From the NCBI RefSeq assembly GCF_051401765.1, contig NC_135073.1:8432001-8496000 (forward strand): 64,000 bases of DNA. Direction: 5' to 3'. A program made the translations under genes and the position numbers. Source of the stretch: Calliopsis andreniformis (lineage: Eukaryota > Arthropoda > Insecta > Hymenoptera > Andrenidae). Positions 12,520 to 25,200 of the stretch are shown in pieces; position 1 is the first letter of the stretch; the number at the start of each line of letters is the position of its first letter. The notes beneath the pieces are model-generated. The model was not told where the DNA came from and ran no database searches. It saw only the letters and a program-made list of their open reading frames with translations.

Positions 12520-12968
12520 GTACTCACATTCTAGTTGACCGTAGCATCGTTTCCAATTTATAATTAGGTTAAACTTCAGCACAGGCATTTAAATAGTAAG
12601 CGACATATTCACTCTCATGAAAGAAATACTTTCATAAACGTCCTGTAACTTCTTTCATAACGAAAAAGAAGCCAGCGTCTGTATACCCATGTATCTTAAC
12701 CTTGTTCTCGAAATAAATGAAACTAGAAAGTAGAACACAAACAAAAGAAAATCATAACATATTTACTCTATTTTATTAGCATTAAAACTATTATACATTT
12801 AGTGTTATGTAACAGTGACTGTACCTTAGTGCAACAATAATTATTTGGAAGACAAAATTTTTAACACAGTCCTCTTCCCGCTCATAGACAAAATGAGACT
12901 ACAAGCGCTAGAAGCCAGTGACGTCAGAGGGTCACGTGATTTTTAAAAGTAAAATACCCGCGAAAGAC
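12520..12968 (-). repeat. Promoter-like cassette, copy 1
   Basis: One of three related copies of a roughly 400-bp unit. Read on the minus strand it shows, in order: an E2F-like CTTTCGCGGG (12957-12966), TCACGTGA (12932-12939), a perfect TGACGTCA (12919-12926), a YY1-like CTCATTTTG (about 12890-12898), an ATG at 12885 opening only 14 codons, a donor CTAAG|GTACAG (exon end 12825), a pyrimidine-rich acceptor TTTCTAG (AG at 12724-12723), the block TTCGAGAACAAGGTT, and a strong donor GAAT|GTGAGTACTTTT (exon end 12528). This suggests promoter, exon, 101-bp intron and a second exon of 195 nt. The transcript is unidentified and probably noncoding at this end. Homology to copy 3 is clear by eye. Confidence 0.7.
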
Positions 12969-13419
12969 GAATACAGAAAGACGGGAGATTCTCTTAGTGT
13001 AGCTTTCCATGCAATTTTTTCAGTATTTCTAAATAAAATTAAGTATATTTATTTATTATCTCAATACCAAAATGAAGTTCGAACGATATTGTTTCGATAA
13101 ATGTAATTTAAAAAATTACAGCCACGAAACAATAGAAAAGGAGAGACGTAAGTGGAACAAAAATTTGGTCAAAATTATTATAAAACTACAACATTAAATT
13201 TTCATTAATGAGAGAACTTATTTCAACATTACTATTACACATTACGTTATACGTATTTTTTATAATATATCTTCGACTTCACATTACTATTATAACCTTA
13301 ACAACATTCGATAGTGTACAAGTATTATCATATACTTTTGAAAGCAATCCAGCTTAGATAACCTATACACTATTCAAGTAGTTAACTAAAATATCTTTCA
13401 GAGTTAAGGATATTGAGAA
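12969..13419. other. AT-rich spacer between cassette copies
   Basis: AT-rich sequence between the two minus-strand copies, lying downstream of copy 2's donor and upstream of copy 1's promoter-like block. No other feature was seen. Confidence 0.5.
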
Positions 13420-13750
13420 TACTCACGTTTCAATCGACTATAGCACCATTTCTGCAAGTAATTTGAACTTCACGTCATTCCTCACGCTTCTACCCTTACA
13501 ATTGTTAATGAACTTATTAGACGTAAAGAATTCTTGTCCAAAATGAAACAAGAACATACTGGCGCAAATCTAACACCAAATATTATCACATTCACAATAC
13601 AAACTGTGCCAAAGAATTACGTCTAATTTGTGAGACATTTTTCAGCATACTCCTGTCAACGCGCACAGCCAAAATGAGCGCCGAGATTGTTAGACGCTAG
13701 TGACGTCAGAGGGTCATGTGACTCTAGGAATTGCAAGGGCGCGCGAAATT
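13420..13750 (-). repeat. Promoter-like cassette, copy 2 (decayed)
   Basis: Same unit as copy 1, about 0.8 kb away in the same orientation. Minus-strand order: AATTTCGCGCGC (about 13739-13750), GTCACATGAC in which the E-box is changed from CACGTG to CACATG (13713-13722), perfect TGACGTCA (13701-13708), CGCTCATTTTGGC (YY1-like), then AAGTTCAAATT and the donor GAAAC|GTGAGTATT (exon end 13427). The internal donor of copies 1 and 3 is lost here, and the short ATG frame is not conserved, so this copy looks degraded. Copies 1 and 2 probably arose by tandem duplication. Confidence 0.65.
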
Positions 13751-13759
13751 TAAACAGGC

Positions 13760-14819
13760 AAAATTAGCGGGTGTATCGATCTGTGTATGTATTACAAATT
13801 ATTAGCTGTAATTGTATCTGTATGAATGTATAAACTATTAATTCAGTTTAAATTTAAAGTACAAGCTCTGTAAAATTGATAAATTGATTACTTCCAAATA
13901 TTCTAAATCATTTAAAAGTTTCACTGACCTTATTTGAGGAATTCGTCACTCAATGTAAATGTTAAATTTTGAGCAATGAACTCTCTCATTCAAGGAAATA
14001 AGTATTATGTGTACGAATTTAATTCCACCAAATCCACAAGATTATGTTTTCAGAAGCTTCCACAGCAGCATGAATATAAATCCCGACGATTCTCATTTCA
14101 GTTTATGAAAGGCTGTATATATTTATGATACGCCGCCAACTTATTACGTTTTACTATCCACCAAACGATGGACACTTTCCTTTCCAAATAAAACTCGGCT
14201 TCCGTATATTATCCCTTCTACCATCCGCGGCTTTTATTGTTCGCCACCGACTGATTGAAACCAGATAACCTTTCTTTATTCTGAGAAAGTGAGTTCTTCC
14301 TGTTGCACATGCGATGAATATTAAACGACATACTGTTTTATACACGAATATAAACACAAATATGAATATAAATATTTTAAATCATTTATTAATGTTCGAT
14401 AACTTGTAACGCATATGTAACCAATTAAAATACAAGCAAATATTGTCTGCCTCAAACATTATTTTTCACTTAATTTATTTCATAAATTACATTTCAGAAT
14501 GTAAAGATAACACAGCAAAAATGTATTCAAAATTTATAATCCATCTTTAATAATTTGTTCTAACTTCTAACGATTTTTCCTTAATGAACCCATATTTTAC
14601 ATTCAGAAATTTGTAAAAAAAAAAGTGTAAGTTTCTATTATCCAAGGATCAGAACACAAGCTAACGATTTCCTTTACACAATTACCCAATTTGATTATCA
14701 GGTTCTATATCAGAAACATTCGTTCATACAAAAAATTTTCAGATCATAGAGCATTCAGATAACAGGGTTGGTATAGTATCTGATCATATTTATATCAAGT
14801 GATTCGCAGCGCTGGTCAT
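13760..14819. other. AT-rich spacer, no gene seen
   Basis: AT-rich sequence with no exon-like frame. From about 14460 it becomes richer in C than G on the plus strand, before the next island. Confidence 0.6.
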
Positions 14820-15225
14820 CTCGACGATACACTGCGTATCCGCGTCTAGGCGTTCGGAATCTACGATCGCATAAAAAGCGTCTATCCCCGATATGACCGC
14901 AACCCGCTGCCCGTTCGTTCTTGTTATTTATTGGACGTATCCACAGGACACAGGGGGAGAGGGGGCGTATCCGGTATAATAATATCTATTTTCCGGAGTA
15001 CGACGCAGGGTGAGTAGTAGCTCGCCGAACGGAACGAAACGAAATGGAAGGAACCGGAGGAAACAACTACCACCCGATGACGTTGACGGTGACACTGTGA
15101 CCGACCATAAATGGAAACTTCTATCGTAGCGTATAGGACAAAATAAGATCCAGGGAAACAATATGACGCAAGGAGAAGTAAGAAGGTGAAAATGATGTGA
15201 CATTCCAGCCGAGTAGTCAATTAAA
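14820..15225. other. CpG-rich island
   Basis: GC-richer segment with many CG dinucleotides. Two overlapping minus-strand frames of about 90-98 codons exist, but neither resembles a known protein and neither has convincing splice sites. Confidence 0.45.
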
Positions 15226-15740
15226 TATTAATTAGTGACGCCTTGTTATGTTTCTTGTACATTCGAAGCATTGATCCTTAATGTTTCTTCCTTCCTAGTT
15301 TTTGAGAGTTTCATACTACACTCTTATTCAACTTGCTTGAATTCTATTGCAGATTAGTTAGTATGAATTTTGATTACGATTGATTTTAGGAGTATGCCAT
15401 GTTTGGAAGAAGAAATTATGACAAAGGACTGAAGAATCTAAGTTCTTCATTTTATTTTTGAGAGAGGTATGGGTAACCATGTAATGCTGTTATTTATTTG
15501 ATCATCGTGTGTCCTTAGAAACCACTATCCAAGAGTGGTTGATGGAAAAGTGTCTTTAAACTCTTTGCTAATTAGTGAATCGTACCTAATTGTGAGCAGC
15601 CATTACTAGGGAACCATATCAGCCAGAAGAAATGATTGAATTATACAGTTAAGTAAAATTTTTCTTGTAAACTTTTAAATTATCTATAGCTTGCAAATAC
15701 CTCACACTGCCATGTCACCCAGGTAATGAAAACCTGAATT
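15226..15740. other. AT-rich spacer
   Basis: G/T-enriched on the plus strand next to the preceding island, then more C-rich toward the next. No feature was recognised. Confidence 0.5.
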
Positions 15741-16790
15741 TCATCATACATCATCAATGCTTAAAACAACTTCAACGACACGTACAATTTCACCCAAGCT
15801 TAAATACCTCTGAAACGAAGCCTTGTCCCCGAAACCTGTTGATGCAATAAGCAACCAGCTAGTCGGTTGCCAAAACGCAACTGACTCCCAGCTCTGACCT
15901 CCTTCTTCCAGAACGTTTCTGCATTTTCGTCCGATCCAGGCACCATGCACTCCCAGTCAGCTGCTGGCGTGCAACAAACTCGCACGAATGTTGAGAGCAG
16001 CAGAAAACGTCGAAGAAGAGGAGGGCAAACAGGAAGAAAGAGGGATGAAGAGCACAGAGAGGTGTGAGAGCGAGAGAGGTCGCATAAAGGAAGATCTAGG
16101 GACAGGATGGTTTCAAACGAGTCGCGAGCGACGCTCATTAAGCTGCCTCGTATAGGGCACGGCAGCGCGGCTGGAAGAAATAGAGGGTTAGGGGGGCAGG
16201 ATGAGGAGTCAATAGTTTTCACGCGCGGCGACGTGCCGCCGGCATTTAAATGTATTTTATTTAACAGGTGAACGCGCTAGGCGTTCGGAGCTTTGAGCTT
16301 TTTCCCTTGGCGCGCTCTTCAGCTCTACCCTCTCCCGGCCTGTCGACCGTCTTATTGAGAATACTCGTTAATTACATGCCCACCCTCCACCGACAACCCC
16401 TCACGTCCCTGGCTCTCGTCCGTATCCCTCTCTACCCAGCAGCGAGCTTAAACAGAAACAGGGTCTCGTTCTGGCGCCCTCTTGCTCCTCTCGGCGGGAT
16501 TCAAAGTACGCGGAGACGAGAATACCCGTTTTTCAAGTTAGACGAGCCGGAAAAGAGGCAGCGGCTAGGCTGCCTTCGACGAACGCTGTTCGTTCGAATT
16601 CTTCCTGCCTTCCGCTCCTTTGACTTTGTATTCTCTCGTTTTTCGCTTGGACGTGGAAACGATAAGGCGAGTGGCGTGACGAACGACACGACGCGACGCT
16701 GGACAATCCTGAATGCGAAGGGGTTCGGCGGCGTTTCTGTTCGACTGATAATGGGGGAAGTGAAATTTGTCGGAAATTAAGGGGTAGAAT
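15741..16790. other. CpG-rich island with a purine-rich tract
   Basis: About 15990-16110 is nearly all purine on the plus strand, with repeated AGAG and GAGAG motifs. 16268-16780 carries a 170-codon plus-strand frame and 15800-16222 a 140-codon minus-strand frame. Both are Arg/Ser/Leu/Pro-rich, lack recognisable domains and mirror the base composition, so I do not annotate them as genes. Confidence 0.5.
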
Positions 16791-17939
16791 CTTCAGTTAT
16801 GATTTATCATGGTGGAAGAACTGGAGTACTCTGAGGGGTGCCTTTGGACTTTAAACTGTTTGAAGAAATTATTCTGTCAATTGGGGTTGGTTTCCTTAGT
16901 CCTGCATTTTTCTAGCATAAACTGCTACTACATTTATGAATTTATTGAAAATATAATTTCCGTGATATTTGTACATAATTTTTAATGATTCTTGATGTAT
17001 TGTCATCGTCTGCAGAATCGAAAAGATACTGACATTTCAAGGATTTAATGTCAAGAATGAAGCAAATTGACAGCAAAAGTAGAACAAAAAGAATTCTTGG
17101 ACACCAAATTGCTTCCTTTATCTCGTTCACTCCAATTATTGTCCAAATCCGCCAGAATGGATTGGGAGGGAAAAAGTTTTAATAATGCAGACAGTATTTT
17201 TTAATTTGAGAGTGGTGTTTTGTCAAAGAAATATTCCTTCAGGCAAAATTCATTGTTAAAATTTTGTTAATGTTTCATCGCCACGTCTAATTGTAAGTTC
17301 AGCAGGAAATTTTGGAAGACCTTATTGAACTACTTAATCTTTTATTATTTTAAGTACTTTAGAGCAAGTTTTTCAGTTCAATCACTTAAATACTCTGCGC
17401 TTTCCCATACTTCTTGTTCATCATTCTCCAAGTAAGTCACTTCATGAATTCTCATTATATAACTTAAAACAATTTTATAGAACGATCACTTTTACCATAA
17501 ATATTACTAGAAGTATTTTATAAATATTAAAAACATTACGATTGCTTTGAGTTAATAATGAGTAAGTCTATAAAAAATAATAACTATATAGTTTTCTACA
17601 TGTCTCTGGTATTTCAACCAGCTCATCAGAAATACGTATACGCTAACGTTAATAGTAGTAGTGAATACTATTTACAAGACCATCACACGTAAAATTAAAG
17701 TACGCATCGAATGCTCTCAAAATTATTTTTCTGTGCCGAAAGTGCAAGAAACTACAGAAGTGTACTCTAAAGAGCTCTGTGTATTCCACAGAGTACCCCT
17801 ACCATTCTAGAATTTCTTCTTCGAACATGATAGCAGAGGCATAGGCACCGAGAAATGAGCTAATCGATTTGACAAGGTACTCCCCGAACAACCATTATAT
17901 TCGGGTACGTCTGTGTAAGAACAACATGATATCAGCTTT
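16791..17939. other. AT-rich spacer
   Basis: The first 150 bp are conspicuously G/T-rich on the plus strand (right flank of the island). The remainder is AT-rich. No gene or repeat was recognised. Confidence 0.55.
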
Positions 17940-18068
17940 CTGAAACACTGAGCGCGAGAGGAAGGCCAGCATCCATTTATTCATAGCGGTTCATAAATAA
18001 ATGTATGAAAGTAGCAAGGGTGCAGGGGGCGAGCAGCCACCGAGCCGCTCATCTTCTTCCATCACGAC

Positions 18069-18085
18069 TATATATAAAGGTAAGT
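18069..18085 (+). promoter_or_regulatory. TATA-like motif joined to a donor-like sequence
   Basis: TATATATAAAG, followed immediately by GTAAGTCG, sits in a small GC-richer patch (17940-18260). It resembles a TATA box and, separately, a 5' splice donor. The two cannot both work in the usual way here because the spacing is wrong. No downstream coding exon was seen. Confidence 0.15.
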
Positions 18086-18260
18086 CGCCTTTTTCGAGTT
18101 GTATACATTTATTGCGCGATAAGCAAGAAATCCAACAGGCGTACGTTTAAGGAACTCTTTACAGGAACGGACCATTTAACTGAGGTCGCCCAAGAATACC
18201 ACTGAAGTATGAAAAGTACGAAAGAGAAGCTTCGTCTCGTAATTTATATACTACACGAAA

Positions 18261-19385
18261 TTGAAAAGGTCCGCGTGTGTCTGCACCTTTTGAGGGAATA
18301 TCTGAGTACCTTGATGTTGATATACATGAACGTTCGCGAATTGGTGGCAGACCATAAAAGACTAATTCTACTTGAATGAAATAAGTGACAACTATAGGAC
18401 ATAATCTTTTACCCAGGGCAATTACCTTTTGAAAACCGTAATTCTACTACGAAAAAGCAAATAAAAAATAATAGAGAGTATTTTTTAAATTGAAAGCCTT
18501 ATTTTTTAACAAAAATGTTATTACTATGGTATTAAATACAATATATAATGCAGTTGCAGACGAAATAACTGTTTAGTTAAATATAAATTAGAATCATAAA
18601 ATAGTCCTGTTTAAATCAGCTTGAATTTGTAAGCCAATCTGCAGTACTCATACTAAGCAATATAAAATTCCTTCTAAACTTGAAAATGTCTATTTTTGAA
18701 TGCTGATTTCACCTTAAGAGTGCACATTCAGTTGAAACATGAAAAATATAGAATCTACCTTTTGATAAGCCTGTGTGCAATAACTTTAAATGGTTCAGCT
18801 CCCTGACGTTCCTGACATTTCTTACATAATGAATTACCACAAAGGGGTTGCAGAGGAAATTACATTCAAAAATTCGCCGTAGCTTCTTAGTAATCTGGTT
18901 AGCAGGTATGTTTATGATGTAATAAACGTTTGAATCAAATTTATGGCAGGCTTTGAGGTAAATTGATGGCAAATTCAAACCAAATTAAATCATTTACAGA
19001 GTGGTAGTCGAGAAAGGGACATGAATGCAACTCATTTTTGCTGCGAAATTGCTAGCTTTAGCTGGGAGAAACGAATTTTCCTTTTTGCCATAGTGTAATA
19101 CTATTCTGCCAATTAAATTAGTATTAGCTTCCTAGCTTCTAAATCAACAAAATAAAGCTAGCGTTCTGAATCTTCGTTTTTCCATCAACATAATATCAAC
19201 TACGAAGTAATATTTTTTATTAAAGCAAATCTATGAGCCCTTGTTATAATAAAATTTCATTTCGCAAATATTCTTGTTCATTCTGCCAGCTAATTTTTAA
19301 CTGCCTTGGTGAAAATCATTTCTATCTGAGCGTAATATAGTTTTTCGTATCACAAAACTAGAGAAAATTACGCAAACTTCACTTG
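18261..19385. other. AT-rich spacer
   Basis: No exon-like frame, RNA or repeat was recognised in this AT-rich stretch. Confidence 0.55.
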
Positions 19386-22075
19386 AACATTTGCACCCAA
19401 GGAGTACAGGGGCTGGCGAGGGTAGGATGCGTCGCTGATTGCGCAAAGGGTTAAGATTATGTGCAAAGAAAGGGAGTGGAGGCTGAAAGAACGGAAGCTT
19501 TTGTTCCGTGTTTCAAGTTATTCCCAGAGGACAGATTAACCCGTGCTGTCTTTCACCCTTCCCCGTGGGAGGAAGAAAGGGAATAACAAGTACGGAAGGT
19601 GAGTGGCACAAGGTAGAAAACTTGCTGCTGTATGCTGCCTAGTTTACAATACAGGATTAAGCCGGAGACCGCACTCCTCTGCTCGAATGGTTCTGTGAGC
19701 AAAACTTAAAGCTCTTGATAAGCTCTCCTGCTACCTTTCTCACACTCGACTACGCAAATCTCCCCCTTTCTCGGCTACTCTTATTCTTCCCTATATTCTT
19801 CAAGCAAAAATAGCTCGCTACACGTTATACCAAAATATCTGGAGAAAGTAAATTCTGAAGCGCGGAATATTTTCAAACTTGTGGTTTCAATATTATTTTA
19901 CAATATGAATTATATAGTCTGCGTGATCGTTCGATATATATTTTCCCTTTTTGGACATCCATTTAGCAAAAATTGAGGTCTTTACGTACTCTGTAATCAC
20001 TTTGAAGGAAAGTTCATCGATCTTCAGATTAAGATCACTTACAATTCTACATAAGTAGAGTAGGTTTCCAGAATAATAGTCAAATTACTACTTATGATGC
20101 TATTATAGTAAAGAAACAAATTACCAAGAACTTAACGTACGTTAGTAACTCACATCACTGTAATAAATATAAAATAAATAAAAAATTCAAATGTAAACCT
20201 CGTAGGCTGTTATAAGAGAAAAATTCCACATTTGACCTCAGGAGACTTCGAGACTGTGATTTCATATATGAAATTACGGTCGCATCTCAGGGAGAAAAAA
20301 TAAGATCAGGCCAAGTCGAGCACATTGTCCTCCACCGCCGGCGATACCTATGGAGGGTGGCCTCAAATCACATGTCCGAAAGAAATAGTAGGTATAGGCT
20401 ACATGGGTTAGATATAATGTTATGGTACGTTGACCACCACGGCCCATGTAGTTCCAGGGATGTCGGTGGTAGCACGCCACGGTAGATTTACTTCTCATCT
20501 CCTCCCGTATCTTTTTTTCACCCTCGTTTTTACGTCTACCGATGTAGCCCCGCGTACATCATTTCGTTTTGCATCCTTCATCTCGACCGATGCTGTAAAA
20601 ACGGGCTTCTGGCGCAAGGCCGCTATCCAATTAGCCGGTTTCTTCTTCAGCTACGAATTAAGCGTAGTGCTACCCTGAACAAATGTCCTCGGGACCCCCG
20701 TTGGCTGTCATAAGTCTAAATGCGATTACATCGTCTAATTACGAAATTTATACCGACCATACGCCCTCAACAAGTCTTTGTAAAATTTTTTTCTTAATGT
20801 AACGCAGTGAAACATAAAGAATGGCCAGAGCCTAATGTGTATATATGATTATGAAATTTCTCATATAATTATGGAATGTCTTTTTATCATTATTTTCCAA
20901 TAGATATGAAGTAAAAAGATAATACCTTCTGCTGTTAAATTTGACAGTGCATTTGTTGTTACTTAAAATCATTTATTACAATACTATTGAACTACTTTTC
21001 ATTTTGACATATTAATATAATGATAAAACAGCTTAATTTGTCATTCATAAGTAGTGCTGACACTATACTGCCAAATGAAACATAGTGGACTATGTTCTAG
21101 TAGGTAACAAAGATTTCCAACTGTATCCATCGCATCCTTGTCAACATAACGTCGTTCGAATCAGAGTAATCGTCGGTTTATACATTTGATTCGTAAATGT
21201 CAATCTAATCTCTATTCTAGTAGGGTCGGCGTGAAATAAAGGTTATCCGAAGAACGGAGCACGTTTTCAAGCTGAAGCCACGTTTCCCATTCCACGTCGC
21301 GACCGACGACACGTCGTGCCTTCATTCTTCGGAAGGCGAACTGTTATTGCAAATAGGTGAAATCGTCGTAGTGATCCGCTGCTATGGAGATATCATGCGG
21401 TTTGCGATATCGAGCCGGCGCGAAGGCGGAGGATAATTTTCCCATAAGAACACAGCATGGATAGTATCGTAACATTCGAATCTGGGAAAGCGTCGGATGC
21501 TTCTCTCACTAGCCGTTTAGGTCTGATGTCACGTGCGGGAATTCTTAGCTCAGATTGCTGATTCTTGCGCTGTTTCATGTAAGTATTCACCGTTTCGAAG
21601 GCATAATTTCATTCCATGCTAACAAGGAACACATGTTAGGTTACTCTACCTATTTGGATAAAACGTTGCAATAGTTCTATCTGTTTATTTTAAACTATTT
21701 ATTATGCTATTAATCAAGTTTAGAGTTCTTTATAATATTTTTAATTACTTTTATGAAATCTTATTAGGTATCTTAGACATCTGTAAAGTTTCATGAAGAT
21801 TAGTAAACAATACTACTTAATTAGTCTTTTAGTAATTTATAAGGCTAAACGACTGTTGAACCACTTCGAATAACAATAAGATCTTGTCGTTTCAAAATCA
21901 AATGTCGACATGTCGAGTTAAATTTCCCATTTTGGATTCACTGCCACATTATCAGGGGCTACAAAATTGGAATATGACAATTTTTAGCGTTTTACGAAAT
22001 GAAAGACCATGTACTCTTAAAAAAATATAGAGATAAACTGAAACAGTAATTCCTTCACACACAAACCAAGAAACA
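19386..22075. other. Alternating small GC-richer patches and AT-rich spacers
   Basis: GC-richer patches lie at about 19390-19790, 20210-20700 and 21120-21600, separated by AT-rich sequence. The patch at 20430-20680 has an 82-codon plus-strand frame and an antisense frame, neither recognisable. No RNA gene or mobile element was seen. Confidence 0.45.
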
Positions 22076-22960
22076 ATTTCATCCGCCGCTAAAACACGAA
22101 AAGCTTCATCCGCCAACTAAAGCTTTTACCACGTCACACGTGAGGTCTCCTGTAATCGTTCGATTGCGCGCCGTTTTCCCCAAATTGCCGAATCCAGAGG
22201 AGGCCCCGGTAGCAGGAATAACGGCACAGTTTTTCAACGCTTTCAGCGCGAGTGGTTTTTATGTACTCAGGTACTTACAGTGAACGCAACCGATCACCGG
22301 GGTCCGACTCTGTGTCACAGCTTGACCGATTTACCGTGGCATTAAACGCGTGCGTGTGCACACAGGCGGAAGCGCGGTAACGTGCCGCGTGTCGACGGTG
22401 TCGACACGACGACGACACGACGATACTGCGTATCAGTGATGGCGGCGGCGTTGATGGTGGTGGTAGCGGTGGAAGGCAACATGCCAAACTGTCAGACAGC
22501 TAGCAGCGTTGCAGCTACGGCTACACGTGTTCACAGGGCCCTTCTGTAACCATCGGTATGCCAATAGGACGCGGCAACTCTCGCCCTCCGCCCTTTACCG
22601 CCGAAACGCTTTATGCTTTGGCTATCTGATAACCCTTTAACGTCACTGTGACCTACTATGCCGCTACGTTTGCACGCACGCACAGTTCCGGCCGCCCACC
22701 GCCCGGTCTTAATCACTTTCAATGCCGGTTCTTCGTACGTCTCCGTAGTAGGCAGTACGAGGCACCGAGACGCTTACGCGGCCACTTCCGCTGATGCGCC
22801 GCTTCCTGACGGCGGACTTCCATCGCTGTTGACATCATTCACGCGCTAACTGCTGAATTGTCAACGATTAACCTGTCAGTCGTGCCATTCCTCCTGCCAG
22901 AAATAATAGCCCGCGTACGGAGACATTGTTGAGGGAGGAATGATTCCCTTCGCGGGTAGT
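22076..22960. other. CpG-rich island with short CGA and GGC/GGT repeats
   Basis: Dense CpG. It includes GTCGACGGTGTCGACACGAC (22391-22410) and a GGCGGCGGCGTTGATGGTGG tract near 22441, both simple-sequence-like. Frames on both strands are short and overlapping. No protein was recognised. Confidence 0.5.
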
Positions 22961-23186
22961 AATTGCTAAATACGATGCAGTGGTTTGTAGAAGGTCCATC
23001 CTTTTGGGGGAGAGAATTTATTAGGTTTGCGCAAGTGATAGACAGAAGCAATTATAAGATGGAAGTTTGGTTTAGATGTGTATACCCGTCTAGAAGAATA
23101 ATACCTACTTACTTCGATAAACTTCTGTTTTACAATATATATTGGTAGTGATCAGAAATTTTAAGGGATGAGATGAAATTAGACGA

Positions 23187-23366
23187 GATTTTGCTGTGCC
23201 TATGTTAGGATTCATTCTACTGATTTTTCTGTGCCTGACTAGGGGCTTGTTCTATGATTTTATGAGAAAATTTGATTGTTGTGTGTCCGACTCAGGACTT
23301 ATTCTATTGGTTTTACTATGTCTGACTTGGGACTTATTCTACTGATTTTGCTATGCCTGATCAGGC
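23187..23366. repeat. Diverged tandem repeat, 34-35 bp unit
   Basis: About five units, starting at about 23187, 23222, 23256, 23310 and 23344. Units share a core resembling GATTTTGCTATGCCTGACT followed by GGGACTTATTCTACT. The third unit carries an insertion of about 20 bp. The tract is G/T-rich on the plus strand. No coding potential. Confidence 0.75.
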
Positions 23367-23369
23367 CAG

Positions 23370-24030
23370 TGTATATCAGCAGTAAAGTAAGTATGTGTAA
23401 GTGAAAAATTACATCTGTAGTTTTAGCTACTGTGGTAGCATTCTAAAGCAATGAATTATGAAGTTCTCCAGGGTTAGGTGACTGTTCAACCCTTTAATAG
23501 GTGTCCTACAGCGTATACTTCCAGCCAATTTTACATTTACATTAATTAGTATGCATTGTTTGTTAATGTAATATAATAAGTGTATTATATAATACATTGT
23601 TACATAAGCTATACTGTCGTATAATGGTTATGAAGGATTGTCAGAGGATTGTTGCGAATTATTTGCATTAATCATTTATTTGCAAATTTGTTGAATTTAC
23701 TAGACTTTACGTATTCATGAATTTTGCTTCATTATACTACATGATATATGATAATGTATCTTCTATATTATATTATCAAACATCCTGTTGAGATTGAAAT
23801 TCCAAAAAACATTTCACAATCGTGTCGTCATTACCACGTACAATTTCCATACAAAGTAAAAGTGACAATCGCTTAAAAAAAGAAATTTAATTCCCAAAAT
23901 TCAGACTAAATTGTTTGTCACAAATACCTTCGACAGACCCCTCGAAACAGCAGGAAATCCAACAACAAAGCGATCTCATGAGAAAGTACTGTAAAAACCG
24001 TTGAATTCGAGGCGCTGTCGAAGAACTATG
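23370..24030. other. AT-rich spacer, then A/C-rich flank
   Basis: AT-rich. After about 23790 it is enriched in A and C on the plus strand, leading into the next island. Nothing else was seen. Confidence 0.55.
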
Positions 24031-25200
24031 GTAATTCGTGGATCGTATGGAATCAGCAACAACTCGGCGAACGCAGCCTCGCCCTCTGGTCGAGTCTAAA
24101 ACGTGGCAAAACCCTAGAACGGTTCGGTATCATAGGGGCGGACATAGTTATTGCTATGCATATGGTACCCGAACAATAAAACGGAATAGCAGCAGCGGTG
24201 CAATATGTTCGGTAGGTGAAACGGAATTTTAGAGTCGGTTTTAATCGGGTTGGGTGGCTGGCGAATCACGCCAGGCGAGTCCCATTCTTTCTCTTCCCTG
24301 AAACCCAGCCTTTCACGAATTTCTGTGCCTCGTACTTTACATCCTCGCGCTCACGACCCTTCCTCATACGTGGACCAAAGTCGAGGATCCGTCGACGCGC
24401 ACGCTGGGTCTGTGTCTCTTGCACGTGCACCTGGCTGTGTCGCCTCCGGGTAAGAAAACCCGTAAGAAAAGAGCGATTCAGTAGCAGGGTTAAAGGGAGC
24501 GCGGAGCAGATACTGTGTTAGCACCGGATTGTATCTACTCGAGCACGAAACGGTTTACATTTACTAAAAGTTTCCAATTGCATGGAGCACGCCGGATATC
24601 CACTCTACTTTCCTCCTTCGGAGACGTCATTTTACTGCCGGCGATGGTCGGGGAGATGCAAGCGACTGCTACCAAGCCTCTCCCCTCGCGCCCCCCACAG
24701 CTGGGGAACGACTTCAAAGTCGTAGTCGGGAATCGTTTCGCAAATCCTTGGAGGAGGCGTATCGGGCCTTTTCGTATACCGGCACCTCGATCTCACTTCG
24801 TACACCTCCCGCCCCCGCGGCGACCCCCCAGCCACTCGACTTTGTCTCTTTCTGCCTCTCGTTATCTATAATGGGTTTTCGCCGTTCTTTAGCGAACTAC
24901 AGAAATCCCGTCTACCGTGTAAACTCGTTCCTTCGGTATTATAGCCTTATAATTATGCAGCGGATTTCGCGATATTGTGCCCGCTCTGTCTGTTACCCTT
25001 CTTCGCTCCGCTCGGACGGAGCGGGCTTCGAAGCGCGAAAAAGGGAAGATACTACTTTCTTGCGTGGATCCGAGCCTGCCCTGGGATTACGAATACATTT
25101 AAATCGAAATGGAGCCGTTGGATTTTTAAGGGAAACTACTCGACCCTGGATTTTGGGACGGCTCTGATGAAATTGAGGACTGTTTATCAGGGTTGATCGA
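24031..25200. other. CpG-rich island
   Basis: GC-rich, with many overlapping frames on both strands up to 139 codons. None has a recognisable domain, and they overlap each other, which is the pattern expected in GC-rich noncoding DNA with few stop codons. Confidence 0.5.

Noticed and set aside
16268..16780. 170-codon plus-strand open frame
   Set aside because: Composition follows the island's base content, and it is overlapped by an opposite-strand frame. No family recognised.
21141..21180. GTTCGAATC resembling a tRNA T-arm
   Set aside because: Flanking bases do not form a T stem, and no acceptor or anticodon stem is found.
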